DNA of 6,789 bases from Hyphomicrobiales bacterium (GTDB taxonomy: Bacteria; Pseudomonadota; Alphaproteobacteria; Rhizobiales; Beijerinckiaceae), in assembly GCA_028290595.1 (NCBI GenBank), contig JAQGJO010000055.1, positions 1 through 6,789 of the forward strand, read 5' to 3'. This document shows, piece by piece, positions 1-5,699 of the stretch. Made by a program: the position numbers and the translations under genes. The notes below the pieces were generated by a model. The model ran no database searches. It had not been told where the DNA came from and was given only the letters and a program-made list of their open reading frames with translations. The number at the start of each line of letters is the position of its first letter. Position 1 is the first letter of the stretch.

Positions 1-1430
1 GCGTCGGACAACGGCTGCGCAGCGAGATCGGCAAGGATGTTTTCAACTCGTGGTTCACGCGGCTTGAAATCGACCGCATCGCCGGATCGACGATCTATTG
101 TTCGGTGCCGACAAAGTTTCTGAAGAGCTGGATTCACTCCCATTATCTGGAGCGGCTCAGCTTCGCGATGACGGCGGAATTTCCCGGCACCGATCGTGTC
201 GTCGTCGATATTCGCACGAGCGTGAAACGCCCGGTCTATAACGGCCAGCCGACGGCTGCGCCGAGCGTGGTGGCACGCGATGACGGACGCGGCGCTCCGG
301 CGCTGCAGCGCGTCACGAGCCAGGCGCCGCAGGCGCAGAAGAAGGGCGATGCCGCGACCTCGTTCGGGAGCGAAGAGGGCGATGCCTTCTCCGGTGCGCC
401 GCTCGACAAGCGCTTCACCTTCGATTCCTTCATCGTCGGCCAGACCAATCAACTGGCGCATGCGGCAGCATTGCGCGTCGCGCGCAACGGCCGCGACGAG
501 CCGGCGCAGTTCAACCCGCTGTATATTTTCGCGCCCGTCGGTCTCGGCAAGACGCATCTGCTGCAGGCAACTGCCCATGCCGCCGCCGAGACGGGCCAGA
601 AGGTCATCTATCTGACCGCCGAGAAGTTCATGTACAGCTTCGTTTCGGCACTGCGCTCGCAAAACGCCATCGCCTTCAAGGAGAAGCTGCGCGCCATCGA
701 CACCTTGGTGATCGACGACGTGCAGTTCCTGCGCGGCAAATCGATCCCGCAGGAATTCTGCCATACGCTCAACGCGCTGATCGATGCGCGCCGCCAGGTG
801 GTGATCGCCGCCGACCGGCCGCCGTCGGATCTCGAGAGCATCGACGAGCGCACCCGTTCGCGGCTTGCCGGCGGGTTGTGCGTGCACATCCGCTCCTTCG
901 ACGATCAATTGCGCCTGAAGATGGTCGAATCGCGCATTGCGACCGCCAAGGTGGCGCATCCGAGTTTTGAAGTGCCCGACAGCGTGTTCAAATATATCGC
1001 CAATGCGATCCAGACCAACGGCCGCGATCTCGACGGCGCGGTCAACCGGCTGCTGGCGCATGCGACGCTCGCCGGCACGTCGGTGACGGTGGAGATGGCG
1101 GAAAACGCGATCCGCGATCTGGTTCGCACCAGCGAGCCGAAGCGCGTGCGCATCGAGGACATCCAGAAGCTGGTCGCCAGCCACTACAACGTCTCGAAGC
1201 CCGACATCCTGTCGTCGCGGCGTACGGCCACCGTGGTGCGGCCGCGGCAGATCGCCATGTATCTGTCGAAAGTGCTGACCCTGCGCTCGCTGCCGGAAAT
1301 CGGCCGGCGCTTCGGCGGCCGCGATCACACCACCGTGCTGCATGCAGTGCGCAAGATCGAAGCGCTGTCGAAGTCAGATCACTCGCTGTCGGAAGAGCTG
1401 GAACTGCTGAAGCGGATGCTGACGGACTGA
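1..1430 (+). CDS. dnaA: Chromosomal replication initiator protein DnaA, 5'-truncated
   Basis: DnaA is the AAA+ ATPase that binds DnaA boxes at oriC, opens the duplex and helps load the replicative helicase. The reading frame is open from position 3 and enters mid-domain I ([14 protein letters not shown]), so the true start lies outside the window, probably a few tens of codons upstream. The GTG at 105 lies inside domain I and is not the start. An Ala/Gln-rich domain II linker covers roughly 225-400. Domain III has Walker A GLGKT (540-554), Walker B LVIDDVQF (705-728), a box VII region ERTRSRL near 849-869 and a sensor-2-like [11 protein letters not shown] near 1020-1052. Domain IV carries the DNA-binding signature with RPRQIAMYL and [14 protein letters not shown] (about 1239-1361). 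The domain III wording resembles rhizobial DnaA from memory. The next gene is convergent, so dnaN does not follow directly. Identity is very secure. Confidence 0.97.
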   Translation, partial: VGQRLRSEIGKDVFNSWFTRLEIDRIAGSTIYCSVPTKFLKSWIHSHYLERLSFAMTAEFPGTDRVVVDIRTSVKRPVYNGQPTAAPSVVARDDGRGAPALQRVTSQAPQAQKKGDAATSFGSEEGDAFSGAPLDKRFTFDSFIVGQTNQLAHAAALRVARNGRDEPAQFNPLYIFAPVGLGKTHLLQATAHAAAETGQKVIYLTAEKFMYSFVSALRSQNAIAFKEKLRAIDTLVIDDVQFLRGKSIPQEFCHTLNALIDARRQVVIAADRPPSDLESIDERTRSRLAGGLCVHIRSFDDQLRLKMVESRIATAKVAHPSFEVPDSVFKYIANAIQTNGRDLDGAVNRLLAHATLAGTSVTVEMAENAIRDLVRTSEPKRVRIEDIQKLVASHYNVSKPDILSSRRTATVVRPRQIAMYLSKVLTLRSLPEIGRRFGGRDHTTVLHAVRKIEALSKSDHSLSEELELLKRMLTD

Positions 1431-1444
1431 GGGCTGACGCGCCC

Positions 1445-1502
1445 CGCCCTCATCCGACCCTTGCTGCGCAAGGGCCACCTTCTCCCGCTCCGCGGGAGAA
1501 GG
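1445..1502. repeat. RIME-like double-hairpin intergenic repeat, possible terminator
   Basis: Two adjacent perfect hairpins fill the gap between convergent dnaA and the PotF-like gene. The first has a 7-bp stem, CCCTTGC (1458-1464) with GCAAGGG (1468-1474), and a 3-nt loop. The second has an 11-bp stem, CCTTCTCCCGC (1478-1488) with GCGGGAGAAGG (1492-1502), and loop TCC. The word order (CCCTCATCCG, a small hairpin, CCACCTTCTCCC, a large hairpin) recalls the RIME1-type dispersed elements of Rhizobium; that match is from memory. Neither strand has a T-tract after the stems, so it is not a textbook intrinsic terminator. It could still end transcription from both sides or protect 3' ends. Confidence 0.7.
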
Positions 1503-1514
1503 AAGAAAGCTCCC

Positions 1515-2600
1515 TCACCTCGACGTCTTAATCCGCGTCCATTCGCGCGTCACATAACGCTGCACCGCCTGTTCATAGGGCGTCACCGTATAGAGGCGAC
1601 GCATGGTCGCCTCATCGGGATAGATCGCCTTGTTGCTGGCGATGTCTTCCGGCAGCAGCGCCTTGGCGCTTAGCACGCCGCTGGCGAAATTGGTGACGGC
1701 GGAGTTTCGCGCCGCGACTTCCGGGCGCATCAGGAAATTGATGAAGGCATGCGCCTCGTCGACATGTTCGGCATCCTTGGGGATGGCAAGATTGTCCATC
1801 GACATCAAGGTGCCTTCCTTGGGGATGACATAGGTGAGGTTGACGCCGTTACCCGCCTCGCGCGCCCGGTTGCGGGCCTGGAAGCTGTCGCCGGCCCAGC
1901 CGACCGCCATGCAGATGTCGCCGTTGGCGAGTGCGTTGATATATTCGGATGAGTGAAACTTGCGCACATAGGGTTTCACCTGGGCGACGAGATCGACGGC
2001 GCGCTTGATCTCGTTCTGGTTCTTGCTGTCGGGATTGAGGCCGAGATAGCGCAGCGCGATGGTGAGAATATCTTCGGGACTGTCGAGCATGTAGACGCCG
2101 CAATCAGCGAGCTTCTTCATATTTTCGGGCTTGAACACGATATCCCAGCTATCGATCGGCTTGTCGCCAAGGCGGGCTTTAATCTTGTCGATGTTGTAGG
2201 CGATGCCGGTGGTGAACCACATGTAATTCACCGAATATTGATTGCCGGGATCGTAGGCGTTCAGCCTTGTCGCGATCTCGGGCCAGATCTCCGACAGATT
2301 GGGAATCTTGGAACGGTCGATCTTCTGATAGATGCCGATCTTGATCTGGCGCTGCAGGAAGGTGCCCGACGGCACGACGACATCATAGCCGCTCTTGCCG
2401 GCGAGCAGGCGCGTCTCCAGGGTCTCGTTGGAATCATACGTATCGTAGACGACCTTGATGCCGGTTTGCTTGGTGAATTCATCGAGCAGTTTCTGATCGA
2501 TATAGTCCGACCAGTTGAACACATGCACGATCTTGGTCTGGGCGGCTGCGGGCATAATGTGGAAGACCGCGGCAAGCAGGCAGAAGACAACACGCTTCAT
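1515..2600 (-). CDS. potF: PotF-like periplasmic polyamine (putrescine) ABC-transporter binding protein
   Basis: The 361-aa protein is a solute-binding component of a spermidine/putrescine-type ABC importer. A signal peptide (Met1 to about Ala20, ending PAAAQ) sends it to the periplasm. It matches remembered E. coli PotF along its full length: NWSDYI, VVYDTYDSNE, VVPSGTFLQRQ, DSWDIVFKPEN, FHSSEYINALANGDIC and GWAGD. Putrescine-pocket positions that line up are W30-S31-D32, S78, D177 (Glu185 in PotF), S217, W235, D238 and D269. The aromatic residue two before the last aspartate (Phe276 in PotF, Trp255 in PotD) is Ser267 here, so the ligand may not be plain putrescine. The ATG lies 3 nt after the aminotransferase stop, with GGAG (2609-2612) at 8-nt spacing, implying co-translation. 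No potABC permease or ATPase genes are in the window, so it may serve a transporter encoded elsewhere. Family is secure; substrate is inferred. Confidence 0.9.
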   Translation of the reverse strand: MKRVVFCLLAAVFHIMPAAAQTKIVHVFNWSDYIDQKLLDEFTKQTGIKVVYDTYDSNETLETRLLAGKSGYDVVVPSGTFLQRQIKIGIYQKIDRSKIPNLSEIWPEIATRLNAYDPGNQYSVNYMWFTTGIAYNIDKIKARLGDKPIDSWDIVFKPENMKKLADCGVYMLDSPEDILTIALRYLGLNPDSKNQNEIKRAVDLVAQVKPYVRKFHSSEYINALANGDICMAVGWAGDSFQARNRAREAGNGVNLTYVIPKEGTLMSMDNLAIPKDAEHVDEAHAFINFLMRPEVAARNSAVTNFASGVLSAKALLPEDIASNKAIYPDEATMRRLYTVTPYEQAVQRYVTREWTRIKTSR

Positions 2601-2603
2601 CGA

Positions 2604-3770
2604 TCAGGCTCCGGAAACGCCGAAGGCGGCGGCGGCTTTGTGCAGGCGCTCCAGCGCCTTGTCCTGGGTCTCGTCATTCTTGGCGAAACAGAATCGCACG
2701 GCATGGCGATGGACGTCTTGCGCATAGAAGGCCGAGATCGGAATGGTGGCGACGCCGAATTCGCGCACCAGCTTCTGCGAGAATTCGACATCGTCGGAAA
2801 TCTCCAGCCCGCTGATGTCGATGGCGACAAAATAAGTGCCCTGGCTGGGAATGACCTTGAAGCCGATATCCGTCAGCCCCTTGCTGAGCCTGTCGCGGCT
2901 GCGTTGAAACATAGCCCGCATATCGGTGAAATAGGCGTCGTCCTTCATCAGCCCATGCGCCACCGCGACCTGCAGATTGGGCGGCGTCGTAAAGGTGATG
3001 AACTGGTGCGCCTTGGCGAGACCTTTCATGAGGGGTGCGCTGGCGGCGACAAGGCCGACCTTCCAGCCGGTGAGCGAGAAGATCTTGCCGGCCGAGCCGA
3101 TCTTCACTGTGCGCTCGCGCATGCCCGGCAAGTTGATCATCGAGATATGCTTACGGCCGTCGAACAGCAGATGCTCCCAGACCTCGTCGCAAATGGCGAT
3201 GACGTCGTATTTCACGCAGAATTCGGCGAGCAGTTCGAGCTGCGCCTGGTCGTAGACGACGCCGCAGGGATTGTGCGGATTGTTGAACAGCACGGCGCGC
3301 GTGCGCGGGGTGAAGGCGCGCTCAAGCGCCTCGCGCGTCATCGTCCATGACGGCGGATTGAGATTGACGAATTTCGGCACGCCGCCGGCGCGGCGCACCA
3401 GCGGTAGATAGGCGTCGTACATGGGCTGGAACAGCACCACCTCATCGCCGGGATTGAGAACGGCCATCAGCGCGCCGGCCAGAGCCTCGGTGGCGCCGGA
3501 GGTGACCATGACTTCAGTGGCGGGATCGAGATCGGTGTCCTGGAAGCGTTTGTAATGGGCGGCGATGGCCTGGCGCAGCTCGGGCAGGCCCATCATCGGC
3601 GGATATTGATTGTAGCCGTTTAGCACGGCGTCGGCCGCCTTCTGGCGCACATCCAGCGGGCCGGGATCGTCGGGAAAGCCCTGGCCGAGATTGACCGCAT
3701 TCAGCTCGCGTGCGAGGCCGGACATGACATCGAAAATCGTCGTCGGCAGATCGGCTAGTATGGGGTTCAT
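2604..3770 (-). CDS. PLP-dependent class I/II aminotransferase (YbdL/kynurenine aminotransferase-like)
   Basis: This 388-aa cytoplasmic fold-type I transaminase moves an amino group from an amino acid to a 2-oxoacid. Its N-terminus (TTIFDVMSGLA...NLGQGFPDDPGP) and overall pattern resemble E. coli YbdL and kynurenine/glutamine-K transaminases. Visible landmarks are G30-F32, the SGATEAL turn (91-97) for PLP phosphate, NNPHNP with N167, D195 pairing with the pyridine nitrogen, Schiff-base lysine K229 in SAGKIFSLTGWKVG, and carboxylate-binding R359 in AVRFCFAKND. The residue that is Tyr in YbdL (DEVYEH) is Trp198 here (DEVWEH); this may be a lineage trait. Substrate cannot be read from sequence: methionine, glutamine, aromatic amino acids and kynurenine are all possible. 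It is the first gene of a two-gene unit with the PotF-like gene. The ATG at 3770 has a weak ribosome site (CACGAGACC) and lies just below an extended -10 element. Confidence 0.9.
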   Translation of the reverse strand: MNPILADLPTTIFDVMSGLARELNAVNLGQGFPDDPGPLDVRQKAADAVLNGYNQYPPMMGLPELRQAIAAHYKRFQDTDLDPATEVMVTSGATEALAGALMAVLNPGDEVVLFQPMYDAYLPLVRRAGGVPKFVNLNPPSWTMTREALERAFTPRTRAVLFNNPHNPCGVVYDQAQLELLAEFCVKYDVIAICDEVWEHLLFDGRKHISMINLPGMRERTVKIGSAGKIFSLTGWKVGLVAASAPLMKGLAKAHQFITFTTPPNLQVAVAHGLMKDDAYFTDMRAMFQRSRDRLSKGLTDIGFKVIPSQGTYFVAIDISGLEISDDVEFSQKLVREFGVATIPISAFYAQDVHRHAVRFCFAKNDETQDKALERLHKAAAAFGVSGA

Positions 3771-3782
3771 GTTGGTCTCGTG

Positions 3783-3818
3783 AGGGGCGAAGGGTAAGAT
3801 TCTAGCATAGGGGCGAAG
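3783..3818. repeat. Perfect 10-bp direct repeat in the divergent promoter region
   Basis: AGGGGCGAAG occurs at 3783-3792 and again at 3809-3818, 26 bp apart start to start. The two copies bracket the putative - strand -10 element. The right copy also supplies the only purine-rich sequence in ribosome-site position for cobU. It could be a binding site for a regulator of either gene, or a duplicated ribosome-site sequence. Confidence 0.5.
3799..3807 (-). promoter_or_regulatory. Extended -10 promoter element for the aminotransferase/PotF-like unit
   Basis: Read on the - strand the sequence is TGCTAGAAT: a TAGAAT hexamer (5 of 6 to TATAAT) with the upstream TG of an extended -10. The -35 region 17 bp upstream (TCAACC, 3822-3827) is poor, as is common when an extended -10 is present. 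Predicted transcription would start about 20 nt before the ATG at 3770. It is inferred from motif and position only. Confidence 0.4.
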
Positions 3819-3826
3819 CCCGGTTG

Positions 3827-4366
3827 ATGGACAGTAAGAGAAAAATTCTGGCGCTCGGCGGGGCGCGATCGGGCAAAAGCCAATTCGCGCGGCGCACCGC
3901 CGAAGCCTCGGGCCTCGGCCTGGTGCTGATCGCCACCGCGACGGCGCTGGACGCCGAAATGACGGCGCGGATCGCCCGCCACCGGCAGGAACGCGGTGCG
4001 GACTGGCTGACTTTGGAGGAGCCGCTCGACCTCGCCGGCGCGATCACGTTGGCGGCCGCGCCCGACCGCGTCGTCGTGGTCGATTGCCTGACCCTCTGGC
4101 TGACCAATGTCATGCTGGGCGGGGGCAATGTCGAAGCAGAGATTGCGGCGTTGCTCCTGGCCACGCGCCTGAGCACCGGACCGGTCATTCTGGTCAGCAA
4201 CGAGGTCGGCCAGGGCATCGTGCCGGAGACGCCGCTTGGCCGCGCCTTCCGCGACGCCCAGGGTGAGCTCAACCAGGCCATGGCGGCCGTCTGCCCGGAC
4301 GTGGTGCTGATGGTCGCCGGCCTGCCGCTGCGGCTGAAACCGACTGCGACACCGGATTTGTTCTGA
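3827..4366 (+). CDS. cobU: Adenosylcobinamide kinase / adenosylcobinamide-phosphate guanylyltransferase
   Basis: CobU (CobP in aerobic-pathway naming) phosphorylates adenosylcobinamide and then transfers GMP to give adenosyl-GDP-cobinamide, the substrate for cobalamin synthase. It works in the cytosol in the nucleotide-loop step and in cobinamide salvage. The 179-aa length is normal for the family. Visible motifs are P-loop GGARSGKS (residues 11-18), RIARHRQER with H52 aligning to guanylylated His46 of Salmonella CobU, a hydrophobic strand leading to DCLTLWLTNV, and the C-terminal block SNEVGQGIVPETPLGRAFRD then GELNQAMA. The ATG at 3827 is preferred over the TTG immediately before it. AGGGG/GAAG (3809-3818) is the nearest ribosome-site candidate. 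No cobalamin riboswitch precedes it; the upstream gap is only 56 bp. It is transcribed toward the BtuF-like gene and has no other cob gene beside it here. Confidence 0.96.
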   Translation: MDSKRKILALGGARSGKSQFARRTAEASGLGLVLIATATALDAEMTARIARHRQERGADWLTLEEPLDLAGAITLAAAPDRVVVVDCLTLWLTNVMLGGGNVEAEIAALLLATRLSTGPVILVSNEVGQGIVPETPLGRAFRDAQGELNQAMAAVCPDVVLMVAGLPLRLKPTATPDLF

Positions 4367-4382
4367 TTTCCAAACGCTTCAA

Positions 4383-4513
4383 CGTCATGCCCGCACTTGT
4401 TGCGCACCCACGCCGTCGTGCGCTACAGGCGCTTCAGAAAAGACACTCTCCCCATTCTGGAATAGCAACGCAGCGTCACCGCGTGGGTGCCCGCGACAAG
4501 CGCGGGCATGACG
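4383..4513. repeat. REP-like palindromic element in two inverted copies
   Basis: The left arm 4383-4413 (CGTCATGCCCGC ... CACCCACGC) and the right arm 4481-4513 (GCGTGGGTGCCCGCG ... GGGCATGACG) are near-perfect reverse complements, with two mismatches and a 2-nt gap, separated by 67 nt. The right arm also folds on itself: TGCCCGCG (4488-4495) pairs with CGCGGGCA (4501-4508) around a 5-nt loop. GTCATGCCCG...CGGGCAT motifs are, from memory, common dispersed repeats between alphaproteobacterial genes. Placement between convergent genes fits a role in ending or protecting transcripts, but there is no T-tract. The 67-nt middle has no recognisable content. Confidence 0.75.
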
Positions 4514-4537
4514 GCGAGGCAGTGGCGAGGCGGCCTC

Positions 4538-5389
4538 TCACTTCACCTTGGCGGCGATTTCGTCGGCGAGGCGGTCGATGAGGGCGGGGATGGCCGGGCC
4601 TGGGCAAATGGTGAGGGTATCGGGCACGACCAGGCGGCGGGCATCGGGATAGAGATGGCGCAGGGCCGGATGTTCGAGCAGGGCCTCACCCTGGTCTTCC
4701 GGCCGGTCGTTGATCCTGGCGACGATCAGATAGTCCGGCCTTGCGGTGACGATGCGCTCGACATCGGCGAAGCCGCTTTCGGCGAGCCCGACATCGGCCG
4801 CGGCATTGCGCAGGCCGGCGCGGACGGCGATGTCGGCCGCCAGGCCCGCATGCAGCACGAAGCCGCGCCGGTGCAGGATCAGAAAGCTCGGGCGGTTCTG
4901 CCTTTGCGCGCGCAAGTCCTCGATGCGCCGCATGGCGCGGTCGATGTCGGCAATCAATGCGCTCCCCCGCGCAGGCGCGCCGAAGCGCGTCGCGAGCGCT
5001 TCGATCTCGCTCTTGGTTTCGCCCAATCCGACCCAGGAATCGACGATGGCGACGGCGCGGCCCTTGTCGGCGAGAAACGTCTTGGTCAGCCGATTGTCAT
5101 AGCGGCCGACCAGAACCAGATCGGCCGACAGGCGGATCAGTTCCTCGGCGGCGCCCGAATTGGTCGGCAACCCTTGAGCGCGTGCGGCGAGAAAGGAGAT
5201 CTTGGCATCGTCGGCAAACGGGCTCAGCGACCTGATCTGATCGCGATCTGCCAGGGCGAGCACGAGCTGGTCGGCGCAGAGATTGGCCGAGACCAGCGAA
5301 GGCTTGCTGTTCGTGGGCAATGGCTGCGCGAGACAAGGCACAGCTAATGTTGCCACCATGACAGCGATGTAAAGACGAAGCGCGTGCAT
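4538..5389 (-). CDS. btuF: BtuF-like periplasmic cobalamin-binding protein of an ABC importer
   Basis: With the ATG at 5389 the product is 283 aa and begins with a good signal peptide (MHALRLYIAVMVATLAVP, probable cut after CLA). ATG 5407 and TTG 5428 are in-frame alternatives that would lengthen the n-region; no start has a strong ribosome site. The mature part is a two-lobed TroA/BtuF-type binding protein: a first lobe starting SLVSANLCADQLVLALAD, SADLVLVGRY, a long linking helix (about residues 125-165), and a second lobe with RPDYLIVA. Aligned by hand to E. coli BtuF, E83 (in AAEELIRL) and E211 (in ADVERIV) match the two surface glutamates (Glu72, Glu202) that dock on BtuC. Family membership is clear. 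The B12 substrate is inferred mainly from the riboswitch-btuB neighbour and cobU. No permease or ATPase gene is in the window. Confidence 0.85.
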   Translation of the reverse strand: MHALRLYIAVMVATLAVPCLAQPLPTNSKPSLVSANLCADQLVLALADRDQIRSLSPFADDAKISFLAARAQGLPTNSGAAEELIRLSADLVLVGRYDNRLTKTFLADKGRAVAIVDSWVGLGETKSEIEALATRFGAPARGSALIADIDRAMRRIEDLRAQRQNRPSFLILHRRGFVLHAGLAADIAVRAGLRNAAADVGLAESGFADVERIVTARPDYLIVARINDRPEDQGEALLEHPALRHLYPDARRLVVPDTLTICPGPAIPALIDRLADEIAAKVK

Positions 5390-5474
5390 GTAATCAAAAT
5401 GTCCCATGTGCTTGCAGAATTTCAGCAAAGGCTCTGCCCACCTTGCTTTCCCACTTTAACCTGGATTAAGCTTT

Positions 5475-5690
5475 TTTCGTTGGTGCCCCATCCACAGGGG
5501 TGAAACGGGAAAGCGGTGAGGGAAACCGATGCCGCTGCTGCCCCCGCAACTGTAAGCGAAGAGTTCATCTCGCAACAAGTCACTGAAGGCTTCGGCCTTC
5601 GGGAAGACGCGAGATGCACGACGACCCGCGAGCCAGGAGACCGGCCAACATTGTGTCAATCGCTCAAGCCGTCGGTGGGATGGCAGGAGG
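5475..5690 (+). promoter_or_regulatory. Cobalamin (adenosylcobalamin-type) riboswitch upstream of btuB
   Basis: The conserved core is plain: GGTGCCCC at 5482-5489, GTGAAACGGGAA at 5500-5511, GCTGCCCCCGCAACTGTAAG at 5537-5556, and the B12 box AGCCAGGAGACCGGCC at 5631-5646. Helices readable by eye are a closing stem GTTGG (5479-5483)/CCAAC (5645-5649), a hairpin CCCC (5486-5489)/GGGG (5497-5500), GCGG (5513-5516)/CCGC (5532-5535), CATCTCGC (5566-5573)/GCGAGATG (5609-5616), and inside it GAAGGC-TTCG-GCCTTC (5585-5600) with a stable cUUCGg tetraloop. A candidate loop-loop contact joins ACCGAT (5525-5530) to GTCGGT (5671-5676). There is no terminator hairpin with a T-tract before the ATG at 5700, so control is probably at translation: bound cobalamin lowers BtuB synthesis. 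Confidence 0.96.
5685..5690 (+). promoter_or_regulatory. Strong Shine-Dalgarno of btuB, target of the riboswitch
   Basis: AGGAGG lies 9 nt before the ATG at 5700 and fixes that start. It directly abuts the 3' arm GGC (5682-5684) of the proposed regulatory stem, and its GAG (5687-5689) can pair with CTC (5663-5665). Confidence 0.85.
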
Positions 5691-5699
5691 TACAGTGTT

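Noticed and set aside
105..107. GTG as the start of dnaA
   Set aside because: The frame is open back to position 3 and encodes recognisable DnaA domain I, so the gene starts outside the window.
1953..3350. 465-codon open frame on the + strand
   Set aside because: It lies antisense across the PotF-like and aminotransferase genes, shows no recognisable domain, and is a common by-product of high-GC coding DNA.
3824..3826. TTG start for cobU
   Set aside because: An ATG follows immediately and is the more usual start; the products differ by one residue.
4375..4436. CGCTTCA direct repeat (4375-4381 and 4430-4436) as a target-site duplication of the REP-like element
   Set aside because: The second copy lies inside the element rather than at its far edge, and 7 nt can recur by chance.
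4487..5347. 286-codon open frame on the + strand
   Set aside because: It is antisense to the BtuF-like gene, which has a signal peptide and family motifs; the + frame has none.
5443..5471. Possible promoter TTGCTT-17-TTAAGC before the riboswitch
   Set aside because: The -10 match is too poor to support as a feature, although a promoter must lie in about this place.
5488..5496. DnaA-box-like CCATCCACA
   Set aside because: It has two mismatches to TTATCCACA, is single, and forms the loop and edge of a riboswitch hairpin; it is not evidence for an origin.
5422..5659. Small - strand open frames opposite the riboswitch
   Set aside because: They are antisense to conserved riboswitch core sequence and lack recognisable protein features.
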